From: JAJYIW01 sp963781665
Lineage (GTDB): Bacteria; Chloroflexota; Anaerolineae; Anaerolineales; Anaerolineaceae
DNA: 64,000 nucleotides
Reading direction: 5' to 3'
Assembly (NCBI GenBank): GCA_963781665.1
Contig: CAWAGA010000002.1
Coordinates: forward strand, 3,906,001 to 3,970,000
In this document: in pieces, positions 36,142 to 44,100 of the stretch
Layout of the letters: the number at the start of each line of letters is the position of its first letter
Position numbering within the stretch: the first letter of the stretch is position 1
Program-made: the position numbers and the translations under genes
The notes under the pieces: generated by a model
The model's database searches: none
Seen by the model: the letters and a program-made list of their open reading frames with translations, nothing else
Told to the model about the DNA's origin: nothing

Positions 36142-37179
36142 TCAGCGTGATACGCGGCCAGAAATGTCGCCGCCCATTATCTTTTCAACTTCTTTCACAC
36201 TAACTTGATTGAAATCGCCAACGATCGAATGCTTGAGGCAGGATGCTGCCACTGCGAAGTTGAGCGTCTGCTGGGGGTCCTGGCTGTGTTGGCGCATTCC
36301 ATAGATCAGGCCAGAAGCAAAGGCATCTCCCCCTCCCACTCTATCAACAATATGTTCGATATCAAAGACAGGAGCGGAATAAAATTCGCCTTGCTGCCAC
36401 AATATTCCTGACCAGGTATTATGACTGGCTGAAAGAGATCCTCTCAGGGTTATTGCGATCGTTTTCAGGTTTGGAAACTGGCGGGCCATTTCGGTACAGA
36501 CGTAATGGTATTGAATCGATTCGACTTTTCCGGATTTGACGTCAGCATCAGGGGCTTTTATTCCAAAGACCTTTTCTGCGTCCTCTTCATTACCAATGGC
36601 AACGTCGCAATATTTAACCAATTCAGGCATAACATCCGAGGGCTTCTTTCCCCACTTCCATAATTTTGCCCGGTAATTCAAATCACAAGATATGGTTAAC
36701 CCTTTTGCCCTGGCAGCCTGAACAGCTTCAAGACATACATCTGCGGTGCCGGCAGAGATAGCAGGTGTAATCCCAGTCCAATGGAACCAATCTGCTTCTC
36801 CAAACACTTGTTCCCAATTGATGGTCCCCTTTTTGATCGTAGCCATGCTGGAACCGGCTCGATCGTAAACGACAACACTCGGCCTTTGGGCTGCACCCGT
36901 TTCGAGGTAGTAAATGCCGAGACGGTCGCCGCCTTTGGCCACAAAATTTACCCCGACCCCATATTGACGTAAGAATTGCAGGCAGGCTTCGCCGATTGCA
37001 TTATCGGGGATGCGTGAGACGTACTCAACCGGCACGTTGTAGTTGGCCAACGAAACAGCTACATTCGCTTCGCCGCCACCATACACGACATCGAACGACC
37101 GCGCCTGGGTGAAGCGCAGAAATCCCGGTGGAGATAATCTCAACATGATCTCACCAAATGTTACTACTTTAGCAGCCAT
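36142..37179 (-). CDS. kdgK: 2-keto-3-deoxygluconate kinase (PfkB family)
   Basis: 345-aa PfkB-fold kinase that phosphorylates KDG to KDPG. Visible are VVTFGEIMLRLSPPGFLRFTQ (typical of KdgK), YGGGEANVAVSLANYNV, GVNFVAKGGDRLGIYYLETG and the catalytic motif DRVGGGDAFASGLIYG. The start is set at ATG 37179 (MAAKVVTF) because GGGAG precedes it; a longer frame to 37236 has no ribosome site. Paired with the KDPG aldolase it feeds sugar-acid products into central metabolism, fitting the dehydrogenases in the neighbouring operon. I found no clear promoter in 37180-37420. Confidence 0.9.
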   Translation of the reverse strand: MAAKVVTFGEIMLRLSPPGFLRFTQARSFDVVYGGGEANVAVSLANYNVPVEYVSRIPDNAIGEACLQFLRQYGVGVNFVAKGGDRLGIYYLETGAAQRPSVVVYDRAGSSMATIKKGTINWEQVFGEADWFHWTGITPAISAGTADVCLEAVQAARAKGLTISCDLNYRAKLWKWGKKPSDVMPELVKYCDVAIGNEEDAEKVFGIKAPDADVKSGKVESIQYHYVCTEMARQFPNLKTIAITLRGSLSASHNTWSGILWQQGEFYSAPVFDIEHIVDRVGGGDAFASGLIYGMRQHSQDPQQTLNFAVAASCLKHSIVGDFNQVSVKEVEKIMGGDISGRVSR

Positions 37180-37410
37180 ACTTTTTGTCTCCCGGATCGA
37201 TTTTCCAAAAGGTTTGATGTACAAAATTCTTAGCACAATTTAAAACAAGACTTACCAGATGCCTTACTAAGACCTATTTTACTTTACAAAATGTACCTTC
37301 GAGAGAGTTTCGCTATTAAAGGTTATAGGGTTTTTATTGCCAGATAGCGAAAAAGTGATGGTATAATCTGAAAACGCTTACGCAATAATATTATGTTTCC
37401 CAATCGAAAT

Positions 37411-37452
37411 ACGAAATGTGTCACATAACCAATCAGGACATTTGTCACTCTG
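37411..37452. other. possible insertion-sequence end remnant
   Basis: Contains GTGTCACATAACC and GGACATTTGTCAC. Read on the minus strand this gives two GTGACA units about 24 bases apart, a layout I associate with IS481-like ends. No transposase is nearby. Weak recognition from memory. Confidence 0.2.
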
Positions 37453-37475
37453 TTTCACGCCTTGTCTGTACAGGC

Positions 37476-37505
37476 TTGACATTATGTAAAAGTGAATGAT
37501 ATACT
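37476..37505 (+). promoter_or_regulatory. sigma70-type promoter of transporter operon 1
   Basis: TTGACA (37476-37481), an 18-base spacer, TATACT (37500-37505). The operator pair begins 16 bases after the -10 box. Confidence 0.75.
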
Positions 37506-37520
37506 GGTTTTGTCATGTAT

Positions 37521-37547
37521 TCTACTCGAATGGTCTACACGAGTTCA
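37521..37547 (+). promoter_or_regulatory. LacI operator pair of transporter operon 1
   Basis: TCTACTCGAATGGT (37521-37534) and TCTACACGAGTTCA (37534-37547) overlap by one base with centres 13 bp apart, the same layout as at the repressor and mannosidase promoters. Confidence 0.72.
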
Positions 37548-37592
37548 GATAAACCACATTTCAAATTGAGAAGCGAAATATTTTTAGTTCAT

Positions 37593-37603
37593 GAAAGGAG
37601 GTG
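37593..37603 (+). promoter_or_regulatory. isolated perfect Shine-Dalgarno element (STAB-SD-like) in 5' UTR
   Basis: GAAAGGAGGTG lies 107 bases before the binding-protein start with no real gene behind it. The same 11-mer occurs before binding protein 3 (49003-49013) at a similar distance. Such elements stabilise some mRNAs by binding 30S subunits. A tiny ORF (MKGGAGLLF, 37591-37620) overlaps it. Confidence 0.45.
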
Positions 37604-37710
37604 CTGGTCTTCTTTTTTAAGCATCAAATGAACTTACTTTAGTGAATGCATTATTGCACTACGTCTAGATGCAACTCCACGTACCACCACTATATTCTAG
37701 GAGGATTAGA

Positions 37711-39543
37711 ATGACTATAAAGAAAGTAACTCGACGCGAATTCCTGCATTTTGCCGGTATGGCTGCAGGAGCCGCAACCCTTGCTGCTTGCGCGCCGCAG
37801 GTCGTCACCCAAGTTGTTGAACAAACCCAGCAGGTCGTTCAGACCGAACAGGTCCTTCAGACGAAAGTTGTCGAGCAAATTGTCACGCCAACTCCAGTCC
37901 CAGCTCTGGTAACCATCCAGGGACGTGAATTACCTGCAGATGCTGCCCCATTAGAGAAGCAAATCTTGATGAGCATGGGTTCCGAACCCAGCCATCTAGA
38001 CGTTTCCCGTGATCTGTGGACAGCTGCCAGCATAATGCATTACGGAACTGAACCACTCCTGGCGCTGGATGTGAACCAGGAAATCGTTGGAGCTGAAGCT
38101 GAATCATGGAAGATTGGCGATGGCGCCAAATATACCGAATTTACTCTGCGCAAAGACATCGCCTGGAGTGATGGCACACCGCTTACTGCTGATGACTGGC
38201 TGTTCACTTTCCAGCATGCCCTTGATCCCAAACTGGGCAATGGCTTTGCCTATTTCTATGCAGATATCAAGGGCGCTGTCGCCTACAATTCTGGCGCGGC
38301 AGATGCTTCTGCTCTCGGAATCGTAAAAGTCGACGACCGGACCTTCCAAATCTGGGGTGAGAAACCTGCGCCACATATCCCCGCAATGATGACCTACCAG
38401 GCCGTTGTACCTTGTCCCAAATTCAAGGCAGAGAACGATCCTGAGCACTGGGCTGACACCATGGAAAACTTTGTGGCTTCCGGCCCGATGACTGTAACCA
38501 AGTGGGACCACAACGTGCAGCTGGTTCTCCAAACCCACCAGTATTACAATGGCCCATTCAAGATGGGTTTCCAGACTGTTGTCGAAAAGATAGGCACAAC
38601 CAACACGAACTGGTGGAACGCCTTCTTGAACCATGAAATCGATATGATTGGCCTTGATCCGAGCACCCTGGCGCAAGCTCGCTCAAATCCTGACTTGAAC
38701 GCCCTCATTCACTGGTGGCCCGATCCTCGAACCGACTGGGTCCAGTTCAATATCAACACCAAGCCATACGACAACAAAGACCTGCGCATGGCGATGGCCA
38801 AATCCATCGATCGTGTCACCTGGGCTCAACAGGTGTTGAATGGTAATGATTTACCAGCTTATTCTATGCTCTGCCCTGGCTTCCCGGCGAACAATCCCGA
38901 CCTCAAACCGATCCAGGAATTCGATGTTGCAGCTGCCAAAACACTGCTCGAAACAGCAGGATACAAAGATGCCATCGATCCCGCAACTGGCAAGCCCCTC
39001 AAGGTAACCATCACCACCCGTGCAGCCAATGGCAACTACCCGCAGTTTGTCCAACAGCAGTGGCAGGATAACCTGGGCATCGAAGTCGTTCTCGATCAGG
39101 TGGAAAACGCTGTCTGGCGCCAGGCGCGCACTGATCACACGATGGATATTTACCTGCAATACTACGAGTATGACTACATGGATCCCGCCAACCTGTTGAC
39201 GTCCATCTTCCACAGCGTACCTGGTCCTAACGGCGAAACGAATTGGGGCTCACCACAGAACCCCTGGTACAATGCCGATTTCGACAAGCTGACTGACGAG
39301 GCCGGTGTGGAAGTCGATCCTGTGAAGCGCATCCAGCTGTACCAACAGGCTGAGAAGATCCTTGTTGAGGATGCAGGCGCTATCTTCTTGCTGTGGATGT
39401 TGATCTTCCACATCTGGTGGCCTTACCTCACTGGTTGGGAACCGAACAAGGACGGTGTCGTTGAATATCGCTACTTGGATATGGCGATCACCCATCCTTA
39501 TGTTCGCAATGATGTCGATAATTTCCGCACATCAACCTATTAG
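37711..39543 (+). CDS. ABC transporter substrate-binding lipoprotein, family 5 (Opp/Dpp type), system 1
   Basis: 610-aa extracytoplasmic solute-binding protein of the peptide/nickel/oligosaccharide family (SBP_bac_5). The N-terminus has a Tat motif (VTRREFLHFAGM) and a lipobox LAAC, then a Q/V-rich spacer. The SBP_5 core is clear (YTEFTLRKDIAWSDGTPLTADDWLFTFQHALDP; DNKDLRMAMAKSIDR). Although this family is often called peptide-binding, several members bind oligosaccharides, which fits the glycosidase locus and shared operator. The start is ATG 37711 after AGGAGG. It is followed by an intrinsic terminator before the ATPase genes. Confidence 0.92.
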   Translation: MTIKKVTRREFLHFAGMAAGAATLAACAPQVVTQVVEQTQQVVQTEQVLQTKVVEQIVTPTPVPALVTIQGRELPADAAPLEKQILMSMGSEPSHLDVSRDLWTAASIMHYGTEPLLALDVNQEIVGAEAESWKIGDGAKYTEFTLRKDIAWSDGTPLTADDWLFTFQHALDPKLGNGFAYFYADIKGAVAYNSGAADASALGIVKVDDRTFQIWGEKPAPHIPAMMTYQAVVPCPKFKAENDPEHWADTMENFVASGPMTVTKWDHNVQLVLQTHQYYNGPFKMGFQTVVEKIGTTNTNWWNAFLNHEIDMIGLDPSTLAQARSNPDLNALIHWWPDPRTDWVQFNINTKPYDNKDLRMAMAKSIDRVTWAQQVLNGNDLPAYSMLCPGFPANNPDLKPIQEFDVAAAKTLLETAGYKDAIDPATGKPLKVTITTRAANGNYPQFVQQQWQDNLGIEVVLDQVENAVWRQARTDHTMDIYLQYYEYDYMDPANLLTSIFHSVPGPNGETNWGSPQNPWYNADFDKLTDEAGVEVDPVKRIQLYQQAEKILVEDAGAIFLLWMLIFHIWWPYLTGWEPNKDGVVEYRYLDMAITHPYVRNDVDNFRTSTY

Positions 39544-39569
39544 TTTTTAGCTAACAAAAATAATCAACA

Positions 39570-39628
39570 AAGGGTACGGGGAAAAATCGCTGTGAAAACG
39601 ATGCAGGCCACCCCCGTACCCTTTTGTT
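39570..39628 (+). terminator. intrinsic terminator / attenuator after binding protein 1
   Basis: A 12-bp stem, AAGGGTACGGGG (39570-39581) with its complement (39612-39623), followed by a T-rich tract. It would keep the binding protein more abundant than the downstream permease and ATPases. Confidence 0.75.
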
Positions 39629-39715
39629 TTGATTATAGAAGGTTGTCATGATTGATCTCAGGTGGGCCAGGCCTGTACCTCTCCGCACAATATTTTTGCA
39701 TGATGGAATTAATAC

Positions 39716-40720
39716 ATGAATAATCCTCTTCTGGAAGTAAAAGACCTGAAGACACAGTTTAAACTGTCCAAAGGCACTGTTTTTGCTGTTAACGGTGTTT
39801 CCTTAACAGTGCATGAAGGAGAAGTTCTGGGGATTGTTGGCGAATCAGGCTGCGGAAAAAGCGTTACTGCTTTATCGATTATGCGCCTGATCGAAAAACC
39901 CGGTGAAATTGTAAACGGGCAAGTTTTGCTTCATAACAAAAAAGGTGAGGCAGCAAATTTGCTCAAGCTAGATGAAGGTGAAATGGAGCATATTCGTGGC
40001 AACGATATCTCCATGATCTTTCAAGATCCTATGACCTCGCTAAATCCGGTGTATTCCATTGGTTTCCAAATTATGGAACCCTTAAAACAACATCGTCACA
40101 TGGATGAAAAGGCTGCCAGGGACTATGCGATCAAGCTATTACAGCGAGTTGGGATTCCTGAAGCTGCATTACGGCTTAAAGAGTATCCCCACCGATTTTC
40201 TGGTGGTATGCGCCAGAGGGTGATGGTCGCCATGGCCGTCGCCTGCACGCCACGTCTGTTAATTGCGGATGAGCCAACAACCTCTCTGGATGTGACGATT
40301 CAAGCTCAAATACTGGATCTGCTCCGTGAGCTCAAGGAAGAGATTGGCACCTCGGTGATCATCATTACCCACGACCTGGGAGTTATTGCCGAGATGGCCG
40401 ACCAGGTTGCTGTCATGTACGCCGGCTTGGTTGTTGAAAATGGAACGGTCAGGGATATTTTCCATTCTCCCCAGCATCCGTATACCCAGGCATTGATGTC
40501 CTCTATTCCCCGTCTGCGGACGATGACAGACACATTGGCAACGATTGAAGGTGCACCACCAAGTTTGACAAAGGAAGTGGCTAACTGCCCATTCGAGCCG
40601 CGCTGCAAACTCCGCATCGATCGTTGCGTCGAAGAAAAACCTGAATTGCTGCAGTTAAGTTCTGGCCACTGGTGTGCCTGTTGGGTAGCGCAGCAGGAAG
40701 GAGTACAAAGCCATGCCTGA
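39716..40720 (+). CDS. Opp/Dpp-type ABC transporter ATP-binding protein (OppD-like), system 1
   Basis: 334-aa ATPase of the oligopeptide/oligosaccharide type. Walker A GESGCGKSV (about 41-49), Q-loop FQDPMTSLNP, signature FSGGMRQRV, Walker B LLIADEPTTSLDVTIQ, His switch IITHDLGV. The C-terminal extension with the family's cysteine cluster (CPFEPRCKLRIDRC, CACWVAQ) marks an OppD/DppD-type subunit and may hold an iron-sulphur site as in other members. Its stop overlaps the OppF-like start by 8 bases. Confidence 0.93.
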   Translation: MNNPLLEVKDLKTQFKLSKGTVFAVNGVSLTVHEGEVLGIVGESGCGKSVTALSIMRLIEKPGEIVNGQVLLHNKKGEAANLLKLDEGEMEHIRGNDISMIFQDPMTSLNPVYSIGFQIMEPLKQHRHMDEKAARDYAIKLLQRVGIPEAALRLKEYPHRFSGGMRQRVMVAMAVACTPRLLIADEPTTSLDVTIQAQILDLLRELKEEIGTSVIIITHDLGVIAEMADQVAVMYAGLVVENGTVRDIFHSPQHPYTQALMSSIPRLRTMTDTLATIEGAPPSLTKEVANCPFEPRCKLRIDRCVEEKPELLQLSSGHWCACWVAQQEGVQSHA

Positions 40721-41678
40721 TGTCTTGCTCAAAACTGTAGATCTTACCAAGAGTTTTCCGGTCCATCGCGGCTTTTTTGGCCAACAGCATTTTCGTTTGA
40801 ACGCAGTTGACAGCGTTAATATTGAAATTAACCGTGGTGAAACCCTCGGATTAGTTGGTGAATCGGGGTGTGGCAAAACGACCTTAGGGTTAACGGTCAT
40901 GCGTCTATACGAACCGACTAGTGGGCAAATCATCATCGAAGGCCAGGATATCACTAAACTTGATGGCAGTGATATGCATAAAGCTCGTCGGCAGATGCAG
41001 ATGATTTTTCAAGATCCGTTTGCTTCTCTCGACCCACGGATGACGGTCGAAGAGATCCTGACAGAGCCGATGGAAATCCACAATATTGGTTCAAAAGAAG
41101 ATCGCAAGAATGAAGCAAAACGCCTGGTTGAAATTGCGGGTATGCCGAAAGGAACCCTGCAGCGTTTCCCCAATGAGTTCTCCGGAGGGCAGCAGCAGCG
41201 GATTGGAATCGCCAGAGCTTTAGCCCTGCAGCCCAAATTAATCATTTGCGACGAACCGGTTTCAGCTTTGGATGTCTCCGTCCAGGCACAAATTCTAAAC
41301 TTACTCCGGAAACTTCAAGTAGATTTCGAATTGACTTACCTGTTCATTTCTCATAATATCGCGGTAACGACCTTTATGAGTAAGCGGATAGGAGTGATGT
41401 ACCTGGGCAAAATGGTCGAAATTGGACCTAGCCGTACCATCGTCGATGAACCCCGGCATCCTTACACTCAAGCCTTGATTGATGCGGTGCCGGAACCGAA
41501 TCCGGATATCAAGCGTAAGAAACGTGGGATGGAAGGCGATGTACCGAGCCCAATCGATCGACCAAGTGGGTGTCCATTCCATCCGAGATGTCCTATAGCA
41601 CAGGAACGGTGTTCAGTTGAAGTTCCTGAATTGCGTGAACTGGCGTCCGATCACTTCGCCGCCTGCCATTTTGCATAA
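40713..41678 (+). CDS. Opp/Dpp-type ABC transporter ATP-binding protein (OppF-like), system 1
   Basis: 321-aa second ATPase of the heterodimer. Walker A GESGCGKTT, Q-loop FQDPFASLDPRMTV, signature FSGGQQQRIG, Walker B LIICDEPVSALDVSVQ, and the C-terminal cysteine block CPFHPRCPIAQERC. The N-terminus (LTKSFPVHRGFFGQQHFRLNAVD) is typical of OppF/DppF. It overlaps oppD by 8 bases, so the two are translationally coupled, and it precedes the permease genes. Confidence 0.93.
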   Translation: MPDVLLKTVDLTKSFPVHRGFFGQQHFRLNAVDSVNIEINRGETLGLVGESGCGKTTLGLTVMRLYEPTSGQIIIEGQDITKLDGSDMHKARRQMQMIFQDPFASLDPRMTVEEILTEPMEIHNIGSKEDRKNEAKRLVEIAGMPKGTLQRFPNEFSGGQQQRIGIARALALQPKLIICDEPVSALDVSVQAQILNLLRKLQVDFELTYLFISHNIAVTTFMSKRIGVMYLGKMVEIGPSRTIVDEPRHPYTQALIDAVPEPNPDIKRKKRGMEGDVPSPIDRPSGCPFHPRCPIAQERCSVEVPELRELASDHFAACHFA

Positions 41679-41713
41679 TGCAATTTATTCGTAACGAAAG
41701 AAAGGATTAAACG

Positions 41714-42655
41714 ATGGGTCGTTATCTCCTCACGCGAGTTGCTGGATTTTTCGGTGTTTTGTTTGTAGTTTCGCTCATAACTTTTTTCCTGATGCATTCT
41801 GTTCCAGGTGGCCCGTTCGAGATGAAACTCGGAGAAAAGTCGGCAGCTGTACCGCCCGCTATGGTCGAACAATGGTATCACCTCTATGGCCTCGACAAAC
41901 CCCTCCTGGTGCAATATTGGATTTATATACAAAATGTCGCTCATCTCGATTTTGGCTACTCATTTTTCTGGACGAGCCAAACGGTTCAATCTATCATCAT
42001 TCATCAATGGCCGTATACGATCCAATTAGGTATCCTCACTTTGATTTTTGGAGGTACGGTTGGGTTACTTTTGGGGATATTTGCAGCCGTCAAACAAAAT
42101 ACATGGGCAGATTATTCTGGCACGATGATTACCTTATTCTGTATCGTCATGCCCACATTTGTTTTGGCCGTTTTACTGCAGGCGATTTTTGGAGTCTGGC
42201 TGAAATGGTTGCCGACAGGGGGGTGGAAAGAGCCTAAAGATTGGATCTTGCCGGTGGTGTGTAATTCGATGACGCCTATTGCGGTTTTGTTTTTCTTTGT
42301 CCGCAATGGAATGGTTGACGTCATGCGCTCGAATTACGTTCGCACCGCTCGCGCAAAAGGCCTGAGCCAGATTAAAGTGATGATGATCCACGTGTTCAAA
42401 AATGCTCTGACACCAGTAATAACCGTTGGTGGCCCAATGATCGCCGGATTGATCACCGGTTCATTTTTCATCGAATCGATTTTCAGAATACCAGGCATAG
42501 GTCAATATGCTGTGAATGCAGTTCAAAACCGGGATTACCCGATGATCATGGCGACGACCTTGATGTGGACTGCCATCATCAGCATAACCTACCTGTTGAC
42601 CGATCTGGCTTATGCCATTGTGGATCCTCGGGTAACCTTCGTGAAGGAGAAATAA
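41714..42655 (+). CDS. Opp/Dpp-type ABC transporter permease (OppB-like), system 1
   Basis: 313-aa inner-membrane permease with about six transmembrane segments. It starts with the usual MGRYLLTRVAGFFGVLFVVS and MHSVPGGPF, and has the coupling-helix EAA-type loop VRTARAKGLSQIKVMMIHVFKNALTPVI and the end FRIPGIGQYAVNAVQNRDYPMIMA. Start with AAAGGA upstream. Next to its OppC partner (1 base gap). Confidence 0.93.
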   Translation: MGRYLLTRVAGFFGVLFVVSLITFFLMHSVPGGPFEMKLGEKSAAVPPAMVEQWYHLYGLDKPLLVQYWIYIQNVAHLDFGYSFFWTSQTVQSIIIHQWPYTIQLGILTLIFGGTVGLLLGIFAAVKQNTWADYSGTMITLFCIVMPTFVLAVLLQAIFGVWLKWLPTGGWKEPKDWILPVVCNSMTPIAVLFFFVRNGMVDVMRSNYVRTARAKGLSQIKVMMIHVFKNALTPVITVGGPMIAGLITGSFFIESIFRIPGIGQYAVNAVQNRDYPMIMATTLMWTAIISITYLLTDLAYAIVDPRVTFVKEK

Positions 42656-42656
42656 C

Positions 42657-43547
42657 ATGGCAGTGGCTACTATCGACCGAGAGATTAATGAGCCTAAAGC
42701 TGAAAGCACCTTACACAAGGTGTGGTTCAGATTTACAACCAACAAACTGGCGCTGATTTCTCTAATTTTTATCTTGTTCGAAATCCTGATTGCCATATTT
42801 GCCGCCCAAATTTCACCCTGGGATCCAAACAGACAGGATTACACGGCCATTTACCAGATGCCCTTTCTGTCCTGGAAACACGTCCTGGGTACAGATGATT
42901 TGGGTCGCGATGTGCTCAGCCGCCTGATCTTTGGTTCAAGGATTTCCCTTGCGATTGGGATTCTCAGCCAATTTCCTATCGTCATCATCGGACTGCCGCT
43001 CGGAGCGATGGCTGCATTACTGGGGGGTAAGATGGACTACATCCTGATGCGCGTAATTGATGTGCTATCATCGATACCGACCTACTTTTTCTACATCCTC
43101 CTGATCCTGGTTTTAGGTTCCGGGTTTATCAACATTATCGTTGCTTTGTCGATGACCGGCTGGATCGGAATAGCAAGGTTAGTCCGCGGACAGGTGCTTT
43201 CTCTTAAGGAAACGGATTATGTCCGCGCGTCTCGAGCCATGGGAGCAGATACCCGCCACATCGTACTCAAACATCTGATCCGGAATGCCTTGACGCCTGT
43301 AATCGTTTCAATCGCGCTCGGTATACCGGGTGCCATGTTTGCTGAAGCGGGTTTGAGCTGGCTGGGTATTGGCATCTCACCGCCAACCGCTTCGTGGGGG
43401 CAGATGATCGGCCAATACCAGATGTATATCCAATCGTTCTGGCATCTTACGGTGTTCCCAGCTCTCATTCTGGCAGCAACCATGCTGGCGTTTATCCTGG
43501 TTGGAAACGGCATCCGCGACGCTCTCGATCCTTCCATCCAGATATAA
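42657..43547 (+). CDS. Opp/Dpp-type ABC transporter permease (OppC-like), system 1
   Basis: 296-aa permease with an N-terminal OppC-type domain and about six membrane segments. LGTDDLGRDVLSRLIFGSR is the family mark; the coupling loop is YVRASRAMGADTRHIVLKHLIRNALTPVI; it ends GNGIRDALDPSIQI. This is the only OppC of the three in the window with an unbroken frame, so system 1 is the only clearly complete transporter (SBP, D, F, B, C). Confidence 0.93.
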   Translation: MAVATIDREINEPKAESTLHKVWFRFTTNKLALISLIFILFEILIAIFAAQISPWDPNRQDYTAIYQMPFLSWKHVLGTDDLGRDVLSRLIFGSRISLAIGILSQFPIVIIGLPLGAMAALLGGKMDYILMRVIDVLSSIPTYFFYILLILVLGSGFINIIVALSMTGWIGIARLVRGQVLSLKETDYVRASRAMGADTRHIVLKHLIRNALTPVIVSIALGIPGAMFAEAGLSWLGIGISPPTASWGQMIGQYQMYIQSFWHLTVFPALILAATMLAFILVGNGIRDALDPSIQI

Positions 43548-43573
43548 ATCATTCATAAAAATATTAAGACCCG

Positions 43574-43606
43574 ATAAAGCCCTGCTTAAGGTGAGCAGGG
43601 CTTTAT
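43574..43606 (+). terminator. terminator of transporter operon 1
   Basis: A 13-bp stem, ATAAAGCCCTGCT (43574-43586) with its complement (43594-43606), and a 7-base loop, 26 bases after the OppC stop. The following T tract is weak. Confidence 0.7.
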
Positions 43607-44090
43607 CTTAAGATTCAATAAAATCGTACTGGGGGTAATCATAATTAACCGCTAATTAAGATCAAAAATATACAATGGATAGAGTTTGAAAGAATTACTC
43701 TCGAAAGGGTAATCACCGTTATTGATTGATCATTTTAGAAGTGTGCGGGTTAGTGGAGGAAAAATGAAATCACCTGAGATGATGAGAATGGATGACGGAA
43801 GATGTAACTGTATGGCCAGGTAAGTACGAAACGGATCTAATCTGGTCAAAAGTATCTTATAAGCTAAAAAGGAGTAGAAGATTAGGATTTGTTTGCAGCA
43901 AAAGAAATTCTAAAGGGAACCTGGCGACTTCGTCCCTGGTTATGGAGAATAGATGGCGTTATTTACAAAATGATTTTATCTTGTGTAGATGAAGGTATAA
44001 CTCGAAATTTCGGATGAGAGGGGCAACATAACGAGATTTCTACAGGTTCAGAGATAGGCTTTTACCATGTCTCTGTTTAAATAGCTAATG
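43607..44090. other. intergenic region between transporter operons 1 and 2
   Basis: AT-rich, no convincing gene. A 19-codon ORF (43764-43823, MKSPEMMRMDDG...) has a good ribosome site, TGGAGGAAAA, nearly the same as that of the binding-protein genes; it may be a leader or a relic of a duplicated start. A poor match to the LacI operator (TATAACTCGAAATT, 43997-44010) is not convincing. Confidence 0.4.
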
Positions 44091-44100
44091 GAGGAAAATA

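Noticed and set aside
43792..43992. 66-codon frame between transporter operons 1 and 2
   Set aside because: No ribosome site, non-ATG-type context, no recognisable similarity, and an overlapping better small ORF. Probably chance.
43997..44010. TATAACTCGAAATT as a LacI operator for binding protein 2
   Set aside because: Only the central CG and part of the left half match, and no partner site lies 13 bp away. Operon 2 may have lost its operator or never had one.
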